Source of the DNA: Mycobacterium sp. MFM001 | Lineage (GTDB): Bacteria > Actinomycetota > Actinomycetes > Mycobacteriales > Mycobacteriaceae | Reading direction: 5' to 3' | DNA length: 64,000 bases | NCBI RefSeq assembly: GCF_003402475.1 | Contig: NZ_BFAB01000007.1 | Location: 1-64,000, forward strand | Shown here: one piece after another, positions 8,343-16,554 of the stretch | How positions within the stretch are numbered: the stretch's first letter is position 1 | Layout: every line of letters begins with the position of its first letter | Notes under the pieces: model-generated | Database searches by the model: none | What the model saw: the letters and a program-made list of their open reading frames with translations, nothing else | What the model was told of the DNA's origin: nothing | Program-made: the position numbers and the translations under genes

Positions 8343-9653
8343 TTAGGCGGCGAGGATTCGTGTAGCGGCCCGGCTGCCGGCGGCAATCGCTGATTCCTGC
8401 GACGGTAAGGCCATATAGTCACCCGCCATCTGCACTGGCGCATTGGCCGGATAATCGTCGAGGAATCTTTGCAGAGCCTTGTAATAACCGACATCGGCCT
8501 GGCTAGCCGCATACGACCAGCGCGTGAGGTGCGTACCCAAATAGTGGTCGTGAAGCTCGGGGAAAAGCCGCTCGATCAGCTCCCGAGCGATGCCCGTCAG
8601 ACGGTCATCACTCCAGGTCGTGAAGTCAATATCCCGCTGATTGGTAAAGAAGGCGGTGATGAGGCTAGTACCCGCCGGGGCGCGGTCGGGGGCTTTGATG
8701 TGTTCGAGAAATAAGGTGCTGATCTCGAGAGAAGCGGCTTTGGGCACCATCACTAGGAACGGTTCTTTCTCGGTGCGCCTGGAATACATGAGCTGCAACG
8801 AGCAGCAACCAGAGTCCTTCGAACTTGAAAGTAAATCAGCCCCAATCTCTTTCAACGGCTTATACATCTCGACAGCGGCTCGGAGCGGCGTGGCGATCAC
8901 GCATGCGTCCGCACGTTCACACCCCGGTCCACCGGAGTTGCTTTGGTAATGAATTTCCACTCCGCTATCGGTATTCCGGACTTTGGTGACCGGGGAGCTG
9001 AGACGCATATCGAGCTTCTCAGCCAACTTCGTCGGGACGAGCTGCAACCCGCCCTTGAGGGTCTGCATCTTCCCCGACGCAGTGACCGCGCCGGCAAGAA
9101 ATCCGACCACCGATGCCTCGTCCGGAGAACTGGTCACCATTGAGCGCGTCACGCCGTCGAGTATCAAATCGTTGAGCTCGCGCCCAAACACTCGGTCTAT
9201 GTAAGCCTCGATGGACTCGGTGTCGTACTGAACATGATTGGTCAGGTCGTAAGGATTCATGCCATAGAGTGGTTTGATCAGCCGCACCCCACGCGCAATT
9301 AATTGCAGCTTCGCTAGAGGCGGCAAGAGCTTGGTGGTCAGAAATGACCGAAGAGGCTTACGCGTATTGAGGATATGAAGCTCACTGCCTTTCACCACAG
9401 CCACCTCGGGTGCGCAGTCAACCAACTTGTCCGACAAGCCCAGGTCGCGAACGAGCTTCATATATTCGGTGTAGTTGTCGGTAACGATCGTCGGACCGAC
9501 ATCGAACAGGAAGCCGTTTTCGGACTCAGACAGCACCCGCCCGCCGACACGGCCCAAGGATTCAAACACCGTGACGTGACAGCCCTGCTCATGTAACCGG
9601 TAGCCGGCGCTCAAACCCGCCAGCCCGCTGCCGACAATGACCACGCGCTTCAT
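8343..9653 (-). CDS. FAD-dependent amine/protoporphyrinogen oxidase-like protein
   Basis: Flavoprotein of 436 aa. The N-terminal FAD motif VVIVGSGLAGLSAGYRL is followed by VTVFESLGRVGGRV, and the C-terminus MAGDYMALPSQESAIAAGSRAA is the second FAD-contact segment. This is the architecture of the HemY/phytoene-desaturase/amine-oxidase superfamily; the substrate is not deducible. The ATG at 9651-9653 is preceded by a purine-rich GGAAGAAG site and puts the FAD motif at the N-terminus, so it was preferred to an upstream start at 9722. It is the only gene of the tmRNA-associated islet and is probably horizontally acquired. Confidence 0.8.
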   Translation of the reverse strand: MKRVVIVGSGLAGLSAGYRLHEQGCHVTVFESLGRVGGRVLSESENGFLFDVGPTIVTDNYTEYMKLVRDLGLSDKLVDCAPEVAVVKGSELHILNTRKPLRSFLTTKLLPPLAKLQLIARGVRLIKPLYGMNPYDLTNHVQYDTESIEAYIDRVFGRELNDLILDGVTRSMVTSSPDEASVVGFLAGAVTASGKMQTLKGGLQLVPTKLAEKLDMRLSSPVTKVRNTDSGVEIHYQSNSGGPGCERADACVIATPLRAAVEMYKPLKEIGADLLSSSKDSGCCSLQLMYSRRTEKEPFLVMVPKAASLEISTLFLEHIKAPDRAPAGTSLITAFFTNQRDIDFTTWSDDRLTGIARELIERLFPELHDHYLGTHLTRWSYAASQADVGYYKALQRFLDDYPANAPVQMAGDYMALPSQESAIAAGSRAATRILAA

Positions 9654-9846
9654 ATCGACTTCTTCCAGCCGACCAAAGGACAAGGGGATCGTAGCGAGTA
9701 GAGGCGATAAGCAGGTGAGCAATCGGCATGGTTGGACACGCGTACTGACGGCGGCCAGTACAAAACGCCTGTTGACTCATGTTCGCCATGTCACGCTGTG
9801 CTGACCCATATTCGATATGCGCAGGTCAGACGCGTTATATACGTCT

Positions 9847-9870
9847 TTCGATTCCCGGCAGCTCAACCAC
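9847..9870 (+). repeat. attachment-like direct repeat, copy 2 (displaced tmRNA end)
   Basis: Degenerate copy of the tmRNA 3' end (23 of 24 bases match 8294-8317). It is not preceded by any tmRNA-like sequence, so it is a fragment rather than a second gene. It marks the distal edge of the islet. The rest of the interval 9654-9944 shows no gene. Confidence 0.75.
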
Positions 9871-9944
9871 CTCAATTAGCGTTCGGGACCCCCTAACTCT
9901 CGACCTAGAATTCCTCCATAGCGGTGTGCTATTTGGAGGTGCCG

Positions 9945-10250
9945 TTGCCTGAGCCGTTGCGGGTCGATCCGACCCAACTGAACCGGGTGGCTTCCCGGAT
10001 TGATGGCCACGCCCGGGCGTTCAGAAGCGGCCACGAGGAGGCTGAGTCGTTAGCCGAGGGCGCAAAGCTGGGCTCAGGCGCTGCGGGCGCAGCTCTTGCG
10101 GGGATGGTGGAGGCATGGCGTAGCGCGGGCGCGCGGTTCGCCGCGCAACACGCGGCCTTCGCCGATGAGCACCGCCAGGCGGCGAGCGCCTACACAACGA
10201 CCGACGATGGCGCGGCGGGGCACATCGACGACGCAGGCGCCGGACTCTGA
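9945..10250 (+). CDS. EspC-like/type VII secretion target small protein
   Basis: An alanine-rich helical protein of about 101 aa (LRVDPTQLNRVASRIDG at the start, then FAAQHAAFADEHRQAA) resembling the ~100-residue EspC/DUF2580-type secretion targets encoded next to larger T7SS substrates. A TTG at 9945 has a well-spaced GGAGG (9935-9939); an in-frame GTG at 9924 is the alternative start. The next gene follows after 11 bases and also begins with a WXG100-like helical region, so the two probably form a secreted pair. Assignment rests on pattern and context. Confidence 0.65.
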   Translation: MPEPLRVDPTQLNRVASRIDGHARAFRSGHEEAESLAEGAKLGSGAAGAALAGMVEAWRSAGARFAAQHAAFADEHRQAASAYTTTDDGAAGHIDDAGAGL

Positions 10251-10261
10251 AGTGGTGAGCC

Positions 10262-11711
10262 GTGTCGCTGGCCCTGAAGGAGCTGCTGGAATGGGCACCG
10301 GAGATCGGCGATCTGGCGAAGTCGACCACCAGCCTCGCGCAGAACTACACCAAGTCTGCCGAGTTCTACCGGCAGCACGCTTTTGACTTGGACTGGGCGG
10401 GTCAAGCTGGCGACGCGGCCCGGGCGTCGGCAATGACAAACGCCGTCCGCTACGAGGATGTGGCGGCGACACTAACCCAAGCCGCCGTCGGCATGAAGGG
10501 CGCCGAGGAAGAAGCCGAAGCGGTGTCCGATCAAGTCAAAGCCGTTCTGAATTACGCCGACCAGCCGCCCGCGGTGAAGGTCGACCCCTCGACCAACGAG
10601 GTAATCCCCCCCCAATACGGGCTATCTGACCGACGAGGCGGCGGCGCAAGTGGAAGCGAAGGCCGCCGACGTGGAGGCGAAGGTCGCGGCCGTGCTCGCC
10701 GAGGGCGAGACGGTGGATGCAGAACTGGCCAAGGCGATGGGCACCGCGGCGTCGGTCGGCGATCCCGGCGCCCAGCTTGTCAAAGACTGGAAACAAGGCG
10801 GCGACGGCAAAGACGGACCTAGCATCGACGGCAAGGCCAGGGTCAACGGACCCGCCGAACAAACACACGACGACCTGGGGGCGACGATTCCGGGCACCGG
10901 CATCCGGCTCGGCGGGGACGGCGTAAGTGAGCCAGGGAAACCCGGCTCCAACTATCCCCGCATTCACGTGCCGGCGCATGATGGAATCCCCGAGTTCGAT
11001 GGACCCAATCCGTTGCCGGTGCGTCGCGACGCGAACGGAAATCCGCTTGAACGTCCCCTGCCGACAGGCACAGCGGTAGGTCCGGATGGTAAGCGCTACG
11101 GGTTCTACAGCATCGTGCCCTACAACAACCCGGATGGCACACCCAATGGGTCATACTCGACCAACGACACCGTTGTGGTGGACCTCGACCATCCCAATCA
11201 GGTTCTTTACACATTGCACGGTGTCTCCCAGGCAAGTGGCGTGTTCGACCCGAACAGCGGGCGCATGGTCATTGTTGGAAACCAGGGCGTCGGCGGACCG
11301 CGAACGATGTGGGAGTCCGCGCCGGTCAATCAGAACTCTGCGTGGGGCAACACCTTGCAGCAGCAGGGGACGTTCTCCGGTGCCATGAACGGGAACCGAG
11401 AGAGCCAGATCGTTGCGCTGCCCAACAACGGCGGGTACATGCTGGTCGGAGCCGCCGATGGCAGACCTATCGAGGGCGCGGTGGCCAGCACTCCTGAAGG
11501 TTTGCTCACTGCTGTGCCGAAGGAGCTTCTCGGGCCCATACCTGACAGCTCCGGCAAAATTGGGGTTCCCTATGGCCCGACGATCACAGGCTTCAGTACC
11601 GATAGCCACGGACATGTAGTGGTGGACATGCGAGTTAGCACGTTCACTAACCCCAAGCCGCTTCCGTACAACCCAGAGACTTACGACACCACGTTCACCG
11701 TGACGCCCTGA
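10262..11711 (+). pseudogene. T7SS-substrate-like protein, frameshifted at a C8 tract
   Basis: The first part (from GTG 10262) encodes a helical N-terminus with a WXG-like DWAGQAGDAARA turn and reads in frame up to KVDPSTNEVIPP. At the eight-C run 10606-10613 the frame is lost. With seven Cs, translation would continue as NTGYLTDEAAAQVEAKAADV into the frame that stays open to 11711. The restored product would be about 482 aa: a helical N-terminal region, a flexible charged linker, and a C-terminal beta-rich domain of about 250 residues (GKRYGFYSIVPYNNPDG, TMWESAPVNQNSAWGNT) of unknown function. The shift may be a real mutation, slippage-based on/off switching, or a homopolymer sequencing error. 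Confidence 0.7.
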
Positions 11712-11725
11712 CCCAGGAGGACCCG

Positions 11726-12310
11726 ATGACCGCTGCTGCTCGACTGGTTGCCCGGATCGTTGCCGTTGTGTCCGCGGCACTGGTCATGTCCTGCGCGAGC
11801 TCCCCCCAGCACGCCGCGGCTTTGCCACCTGGGTTCCCCGACCTGAACAGCTTCACGCCTGTTGTGGTGGACGACGGCTATTTCATGCAGCTACGAGAGG
11901 GAACTTCCCGTCTGGTGAACTTCTCCACGCCCTACGACATCGTGTGCAATTTCTATGGGGGGGAGCAGCCGGTGACTGCACCGTCCCAGGGCATCGACTG
12001 CAATGGCGACTTTCCGGGAATGGACAGCTATCCGTGGCCGGGCGGAGTACCCGCTCGTCCCGGCGACTGCGTGCTCGGCGAAGTGCAGGCTGCGGGAGCG
12101 GCCTACCAATTTCATCGCAGCGCCTACGCCGGGTGCGACGGCAATCCTCCGACGCTGCCGTACGGCGGTAAGCCGCTTGGTGTCGGACAAAAATTGTCCT
12201 ATCAGAACGTTACGTGTGCAGTCGGACCCGACAGGCTTGTCGCTTGCTTGGACACCACCAGCGGACAGCATGGGTTTGTGCTCAAGCCATCGGGGAGCGT
12301 TGCGTTCTAG
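11726..12310 (+). CDS. putative secreted lipoprotein
   Basis: Exported protein of 194 aa with a hydrophobic signal at residues 6-25 and a lipobox-like LVMSCASS. The mature part has several cysteines (about five: DIVCNF, IDCNGD, GDCVLG, AGCDGN, VTCAVG, LVACLD regions) consistent with disulfides outside the cytoplasm. A strong CAGGAGG precedes the ATG. It lies 14 bases after the T7SS-like gene and is probably cotranscribed with it. No family function was recognised. Confidence 0.7.
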   Translation: MTAAARLVARIVAVVSAALVMSCASSPQHAAALPPGFPDLNSFTPVVVDDGYFMQLREGTSRLVNFSTPYDIVCNFYGGEQPVTAPSQGIDCNGDFPGMDSYPWPGGVPARPGDCVLGEVQAAGAAYQFHRSAYAGCDGNPPTLPYGGKPLGVGQKLSYQNVTCAVGPDRLVACLDTTSGQHGFVLKPSGSVAF

Positions 12311-12401
12311 CCTCCTTCGCGGCACCCTGTCCACCCCCGTCGTGCCAAGCTGTATCTCGCATGTGACTTTCCCGCGACCACAATGAAGGACGCTCGTCTT
12401 C

Positions 12402-12689
12402 ATGACAGCGCTTGTGGCGATCTCCGCGCTTGTATCCGCACTGTGCATCGGCTACTACGTTGGCCGGCGCGCCGGCTCGAAGCCTCCAAGCTGGAAGAAG
12501 CGAACGAGTCGGGCAGCGCTGGGCAGGCTCACAATTAACCTGCTCGTGCTAATGGCTACACGGCGCATCCGGCAGCGCTTCCTGGCCCGTCGCGTGGCCG
12601 TCGACGCGGTCAGTATCTGGGGGCCGAGATTCGTTGAGCCGCTTGGCCTCCTGCGTGGAATCAGGTATGCAGGGTGGGCCGGTAGATGA
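12402..12689 (+). CDS. small predicted membrane protein
   Basis: A 95-residue protein with one clear N-terminal hydrophobic segment (LVAISALVSALCIGYYVG, residues 4-21), followed by a strongly basic stretch and a second weaker hydrophobic region. GAAGGA about 12 bases upstream supports the ATG at 12402. Its last 29 bases overlap the 3' end of the convergent reductase-like gene. The function is unknown. Confidence 0.5.
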   Translation: MTALVAISALVSALCIGYYVGRRAGSKPPSWKKRTSRAALGRLTINLLVLMATRRIRQRFLARRVAVDAVSIWGPRFVEPLGLLRGIRYAGWAGR

Positions 12690-13242
12690 GCTCCTGGATA
12701 TTGCCGTCGAGTGTTCGGCTCTCGATCAGCTCGAGATCGAAGTCGGCCGCACCCTGAAAGATCGGGTCATCGCCGGTCTGACCGGTGATCACGGGAAAGA
12801 GCGTCACCTGGACGCGTTCGACCAGGCCGGCGGCCATCAGCGCTCGGTTCATCGACAGGCTGCCATGCGAGCGCAACGGCACCTCCGACTCCTCCTTCAG
12901 CCGGGCGACGACGTCGACGGCGTCGCCGCTGACGACGGTCGCCTCAGGCCAGTCGAGAGGTCCATCCAAGGTGGTCGACACGACCGTCGCCGGCAGGTGC
13001 CTCATCCGCGTGACCCACGGGTCGCGCACCTCGGACTCCTCGTTGCTCTCGGCCAGCATTTGCGCGAATAGGCGATAGGTATTGGCGCCGAAGACCATTC
13101 GCTGCGCCTCGTCGTATAGGTTGAGGCGGCGGTCGAGCAGTTCGGGGCCTTGCTTGCCCCAGTAGCCGCCCCAGTTGCCGCCGCTGACGCCGCCGAAGCC
13201 GTCGAGGCTGGAAAAGACGTCGAAGGTGTAGGTAGCGGTCAT
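12661..13242 (-). CDS. dihydrofolate-reductase/RibD C-terminal domain family protein
   Basis: A 193-residue protein beginning MTATYTFDVFSSLDGFGG, the RibD_C-type opening, with the family features FGANTYRLFAQML, VVSTTL and RSHGSLSMNRALMAAGLVERVQVTLFPVITG. Members bind NAD(P)H, but many are not true folate enzymes, so the substrate is open. It stands alone on the reverse strand and converges on the small membrane protein gene with a 29-base overlap. Confidence 0.85.
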   Translation of the reverse strand: MTATYTFDVFSSLDGFGGVSGGNWGGYWGKQGPELLDRRLNLYDEAQRMVFGANTYRLFAQMLAESNEESEVRDPWVTRMRHLPATVVSTTLDGPLDWPEATVVSGDAVDVVARLKEESEVPLRSHGSLSMNRALMAAGLVERVQVTLFPVITGQTGDDPIFQGAADFDLELIESRTLDGNIQELIYRPTLHT

Positions 13243-13315
13243 GCTGCTCTCCTGTGTGCGGTCGATGACGTTTCAGGGATACAGACTCGCAACCGTGGCG
13301 AAACTCATCGCCTTG

Positions 13316-14002
13316 TCAATTGCCCGCCTCGATAGCCGCGACTCTCGCGGAAGCGTCGGGCCCGCAAAAGCGTTGGAGATCCACTCTTCCGACCGCAAGC
13401 AGATCGTCGATGCGGCGTTTGAGGTCTCCGGAGGAGAGATGGGTATAGAGATTCGCGCCAGGGCAAGAAGTTTTGGCAAAGTCACGATGGCCGGCCAACG
13501 TGTTGGTCGCGACGCCGAAGGTCTGCGCGGCCCACGCAAATGCCAACGCGGCTCCGTGAAGTTGGGCCTCCGACACAACCTCGCGATCGAAGTCCCCAAG
13601 GCAGAGCACCAGGAAGTGGCCCGTTGTGTCGTAGTCCGTCGCAGTGTCGCCCGCGATCTCGGTGCTTCGCAGTTCATAGATGTTGCCATTGCGGTCGACG
13701 CCGACGTGATACGCGATATCGATCCAGCCCAGCTGGTCTTGGTGATATCGCTGGTCCTGGCGGAGGCGGCCAGGGGCATTGCGGTTGTCGCCGAGGACGA
13801 CGGCCTCGTGGTGGAGGGTCATTCGGGTGATGGTGTGACGCTTGCCTCCGGGTCGGGCAGGTCGCGCGCCCCATGCGTCCCGGCACAGCAGGGGCGCCGA
13901 AGTGGCAGCTCGGGCTTCACTCGAGCAGGCGCTGACCATCGACGCCAAACCGACACTGGTTGCCAGCTGGAGCAACCGGCGGCGGTTGACGGGCGCATCC
14001 AT
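13316..14002 (-). CDS. PGRP-type N-acetylmuramoyl-L-alanine amidase, Tat-exported lipoprotein
   Basis: A 228-residue enzyme with a Tat signal (NRRRLLQLATSVGLASM) followed by a lipobox-like VSAC, so it is probably an outer-face membrane-anchored lipoprotein. The catalytic domain has the zinc amidase signature in order: LHH in MTLHHEAV, the Tyr-His pair in IAYHVGV, the His in LAGHRDF and the Cys in TSCPGANLY. These residues cleave the lactyl amide bond between N-acetylmuramic acid and the stem peptide. No cell-wall-binding domain is attached. It is separated from the enoyl-CoA hydratase gene by 13 bases. Confidence 0.85.
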   Translation of the reverse strand: MDAPVNRRRLLQLATSVGLASMVSACSSEARAATSAPLLCRDAWGARPARPGGKRHTITRMTLHHEAVVLGDNRNAPGRLRQDQRYHQDQLGWIDIAYHVGVDRNGNIYELRSTEIAGDTATDYDTTGHFLVLCLGDFDREVVSEAQLHGAALAFAWAAQTFGVATNTLAGHRDFAKTSCPGANLYTHLSSGDLKRRIDDLLAVGRVDLQRFCGPDASARVAAIEAGN

Positions 14003-14015
14003 GCCTCAAATCCCT

Positions 14016-14777
14016 TCAGCGACCGGTGAACATCGGAGATCGACGCTCGGCTGCTGCCGCCACACCCTCGCGGAAGTCGGCGGTCGCCTGCAGTCGGGTT
14101 TGCTCTTCAAGCTCATGTGCGGTTGCCTCCGCAACCGCCTCGGCGAGTCCGGCGCGCATGGTGGCACGGATACTCACCAATGCCAGCGGAGCCGACGCGG
14201 CGATGCGCTCGGCGAACCGAATCGCCGCTGGACGCACATCACCGTCGGCGGCCAATTCATCGACCAGCCGTGCTCCGCAGGCGATTTCGCCGCCGAAACG
14301 CTCACCGGTGAGCATCCACTCAAGTGCCCGTTGCTGACCGACGACACGTGGCAACGTGGCGGTAATCCCAAAGCCGGGATGAAACCCGAGCCGGCTGAAG
14401 TTAGCCGCGAATTTCGAGGAGGGCGCAGCCACCCGGAAGTCTGCGCTGAGCGCAAGCCCGAGTCCGCCGCCGATTGCGGCGCCGTGTACCGCTGCGACAA
14501 CGGGTTTCGCGGTACGGAACAACCGGATGGCCTGAGCGTAAAGCTCGCCCGGTGACAAGCGATCCTCGGCGGGCCGCGAGAAGTCTGCGCCGGCGCAGAA
14601 GTGTTTTCCCTCCGCGCACAACACAATTGCCCGGCATTCGACGTCGTCGTCGAGCTGCTCGTACGCGTCGGCGATGCCCTTGATCAATGTGGTGTCAAAG
14701 TAGTTGTTCGGCGGCCGATGTATCTCCACCACGGCCACGTGGCCGGAGCGTTCGACGGTGACATCCGTTGGCGTCAT
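14016..14777 (-). CDS. enoyl-CoA hydratase/isomerase family protein
   Basis: A crotonase-fold protein of 253 aa. It shows the oxyanion-hole segments (AEGKHFCAGADFS and VHGAAIGGGLGLALSADFRVA), but the second catalytic Glu position should be checked by alignment before assigning hydratase rather than isomerase activity. It is the last gene of a four-gene reverse operon. Its ATG overlaps the hydrolase stop by four bases. Confidence 0.87.
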   Translation of the reverse strand: MTPTDVTVERSGHVAVVEIHRPPNNYFDTTLIKGIADAYEQLDDDVECRAIVLCAEGKHFCAGADFSRPAEDRLSPGELYAQAIRLFRTAKPVVAAVHGAAIGGGLGLALSADFRVAAPSSKFAANFSRLGFHPGFGITATLPRVVGQQRALEWMLTGERFGGEIACGARLVDELAADGDVRPAAIRFAERIAASAPLALVSIRATMRAGLAEAVAEATAHELEEQTRLQATADFREGVAAAAERRSPMFTGR

Positions 14778-15538
14778 AGCTCGTCCAGTAGTTCGCGCAC
14801 GGCGGCATTGAACGCGTCGGGCTGGTCCATGTTCGCCGCATGCCCCGCGTCGTCGATGACGACCTTGCGGGAATTGGGAATGCGGCGGTGCATGTAGTCG
14901 GCGCTGGCCAGGAAGTTGGTGTCGTCGGCGCCGACGACCACCAACGTTGGCACCGTGATGGTGTCAAGCGAGGTTATGACCCGAGCGTCCTTTTGAGCCA
15001 TCACACCGCGGGCGGCGCGAGGTAGCCCCTCGGGATGCTCGTGCACCGCCTGCTTGAGTTCCGCCGACAGGTCGGCCGGTGTTTCCCCTCGCTCGAGTTG
15101 CTGGGCGCGTCGTTCTACCCAGGCGTTCCACTTGTCGCGGGCTTCGTCGTTGCGGTAGCCCGGTCCGGTGTCGACCAACACCAGTGCGGCCACGCGTTGG
15201 GGATGGACGAGGTGGAAAGCCAGGGATAAGTAGCCGCCCAACGACATTCCGCCGAGCACGGCCCGATCAGCGCCCGCAGCGTCGAGGATGGCCGCCATGT
15301 CGGCGACGCTGATCTGCTCGCTGTAGCGATCCATGTCCTGGGGTGCATCGCTGGCGCCGTGGCCACGCAGATCCCACGCGATCACCGGCCGGTCGACACT
15401 CAACGCAGTGACATTGGGGTCCCACATGCCGGCGGTCGCGCCGAAACCGTGCGTCAGCAAAATGGGCACGTCCGCACCCTGCGGGTTATGCACCTTGAAA
15501 GCCAGCGTGACCCCGTCTGGGCGCTTCAGTCGGTCCAC
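14774..15538 (-). CDS. alpha/beta hydrolase
   Basis: A hydrolase of 254 aa with the oxyanion-side motif LLTHGFGATAGMW, the nucleophile elbow GGMSLGGYLS (Ser), an Asp region VVVGADDTNFLAS and the terminal His in DDAGHAANMDQPDAF. A GTG at 15536-15538 gives a normal-length protein and overlaps the upstream dehydrogenase stop. Longer in-frame extensions would run deep into that gene and were rejected. Given its acyl-CoA neighbours it may act as a thioesterase, lactonase or ring-cleavage hydrolase, which is inference. Confidence 0.85.
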   Translation of the reverse strand: MDRLKRPDGVTLAFKVHNPQGADVPILLTHGFGATAGMWDPNVTALSVDRPVIAWDLRGHGASDAPQDMDRYSEQISVADMAAILDAAGADRAVLGGMSLGGYLSLAFHLVHPQRVAALVLVDTGPGYRNDEARDKWNAWVERRAQQLERGETPADLSAELKQAVHEHPEGLPRAARGVMAQKDARVITSLDTITVPTLVVVGADDTNFLASADYMHRRIPNSRKVVIDDAGHAANMDQPDAFNAAVRELLDEL

Positions 15539-16554
15539 TGCACGATCTCCGATCCGGATTGAATGGCGGGGTACAGGGCGTCGGGGCCGCGGTCGACCAG
15601 GGCCGCGCCGAGCCGGTCCGCCCAGCGATTGTGCCCTCCGGCTTCGTCTCGCCAGGCCCAGAGTCGACGGGTCAAATAATGCAAGGGGTACTCCTTCGTC
15701 ATGCCGATAGCGCCATGCGTCTGATGGGCGGCGGCCGTCACGAGCTGTGCGGCTCGGTCGGCAAGCATTTTTGCGCAAGCGATTTCGAATCCGCCTCGGC
15801 CGAGTTCGACCGCTTCGACCGCGCCGTCAACAGCCGACGCCACCACGGCGGCCTGTTGGTGGAGGGTGACCAAATGGGCTTGCACGGCCTGGAAACGACC
15901 GATGGGGCGCCCGAACTGCTCACGTTCGCGGCTGTAGCGCAATGTCATAGCCGCGACAGCACTTACAGCGCCTGCCATCAGCGCGGCACGCCCCAGTACG
16001 GTTCGCTCCCAGAGCGTTTGTTCGGTGATTTCGTCCGGTGCGTCTGCGCGTGCGGTTACCGGCACACCGTCGAAAACCAGTGTGTCCCGGGGCTCATCGG
16101 CGAGGTTGACTCCGCGACTGGCCGCCGGGCCGCCCACCGCAGCCGGTCCGGGTGCGAGCACCACGACGCCGTTGATCAGGCCGATAACGTGTTCGGCGCG
16201 GTGACCCCACGCCACGGCAGGCGCCGTACCGAAGAGCCGGTCGTCGTCGAGACGGAGCGGCGCATCAGGTGGCAGTACCGTGCGAACACCCTGCGGCAGG
16301 GCGAGACCGGCAGACGCCAGTAGCCACCCGCCGACGAGGCCGGCCTCGGCGAGGGGGACAGGCGCCGCGTGAGCTCCGGCGGCACGGAGCAACTGGACCG
16401 CGTCAGCGACGCTGCCGCCGGCTCCGCCCAACGCCTCGGGAACAGGGACGTCGCTGAACCCAGCGTGCTGCAAGGCATTCCATAGTTTCTGATCGTCATG
16501 GCTGTGGGCACCAAAGAGTTCGGCCGCGGCGTCGTACAGTTCGTTGTCGCTCAT
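15526..16554 (-). CDS. acyl-CoA dehydrogenase, second subunit-like
   Basis: A short, 342-residue acyl-CoA dehydrogenase-family protein. The C-terminal helical domain is recognisable (RYSREREQFGRPIGRFQAVQ and HQTHGAIGMTKEYPLHYL). The N-terminal and middle domains are reduced. The ATG at 16554 overlaps the stop of the preceding dehydrogenase (ATGA). Adjacent, coupled FadE pairs in actinobacteria typically form heterotetramers in which only one subunit supplies the catalytic base; that organisation is likely here but inferred. Confidence 0.88.
   Translation of the reverse strand: MSDNELYDAAAELFGAHSHDDQKLWNALQHAGFSDVPVPEALGGAGGSVADAVQLLRAAGAHAAPVPLAEAGLVGGWLLASAGLALPQGVRTVLPPDAPLRLDDDRLFGTAPAVAWGHRAEHVIGLINGVVVLAPGPAAVGGPAASRGVNLADEPRDTLVFDGVPVTARADAPDEITEQTLWERTVLGRAALMAGAVSAVAAMTLRYSREREQFGRPIGRFQAVQAHLVTLHQQAAVVASAVDGAVEAVELGRGGFEIACAKMLADRAAQLVTAAAHQTHGAIGMTKEYPLHYLTRRLWAWRDEAGGHNRWADRLGAALVDRGPDALYPAIQSGSEIVQWTD

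Larger units (their letters stand above)
8317..9870. mobile_element. small genomic islet inserted at the tmRNA 3' end
   Basis: About 1.55 kb lies between the intact tmRNA 3' end and a displaced copy of it. It carries a single reverse-strand gene (FAD oxidoreductase) whose codon use is visibly more AT-rich than its neighbours. No integrase or recombinase frame is present. It is most simply the remnant of a site-specific integration that lost its integrase. An alternative is a local duplication of the tmRNA end unrelated to mobility. Confidence 0.6.
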
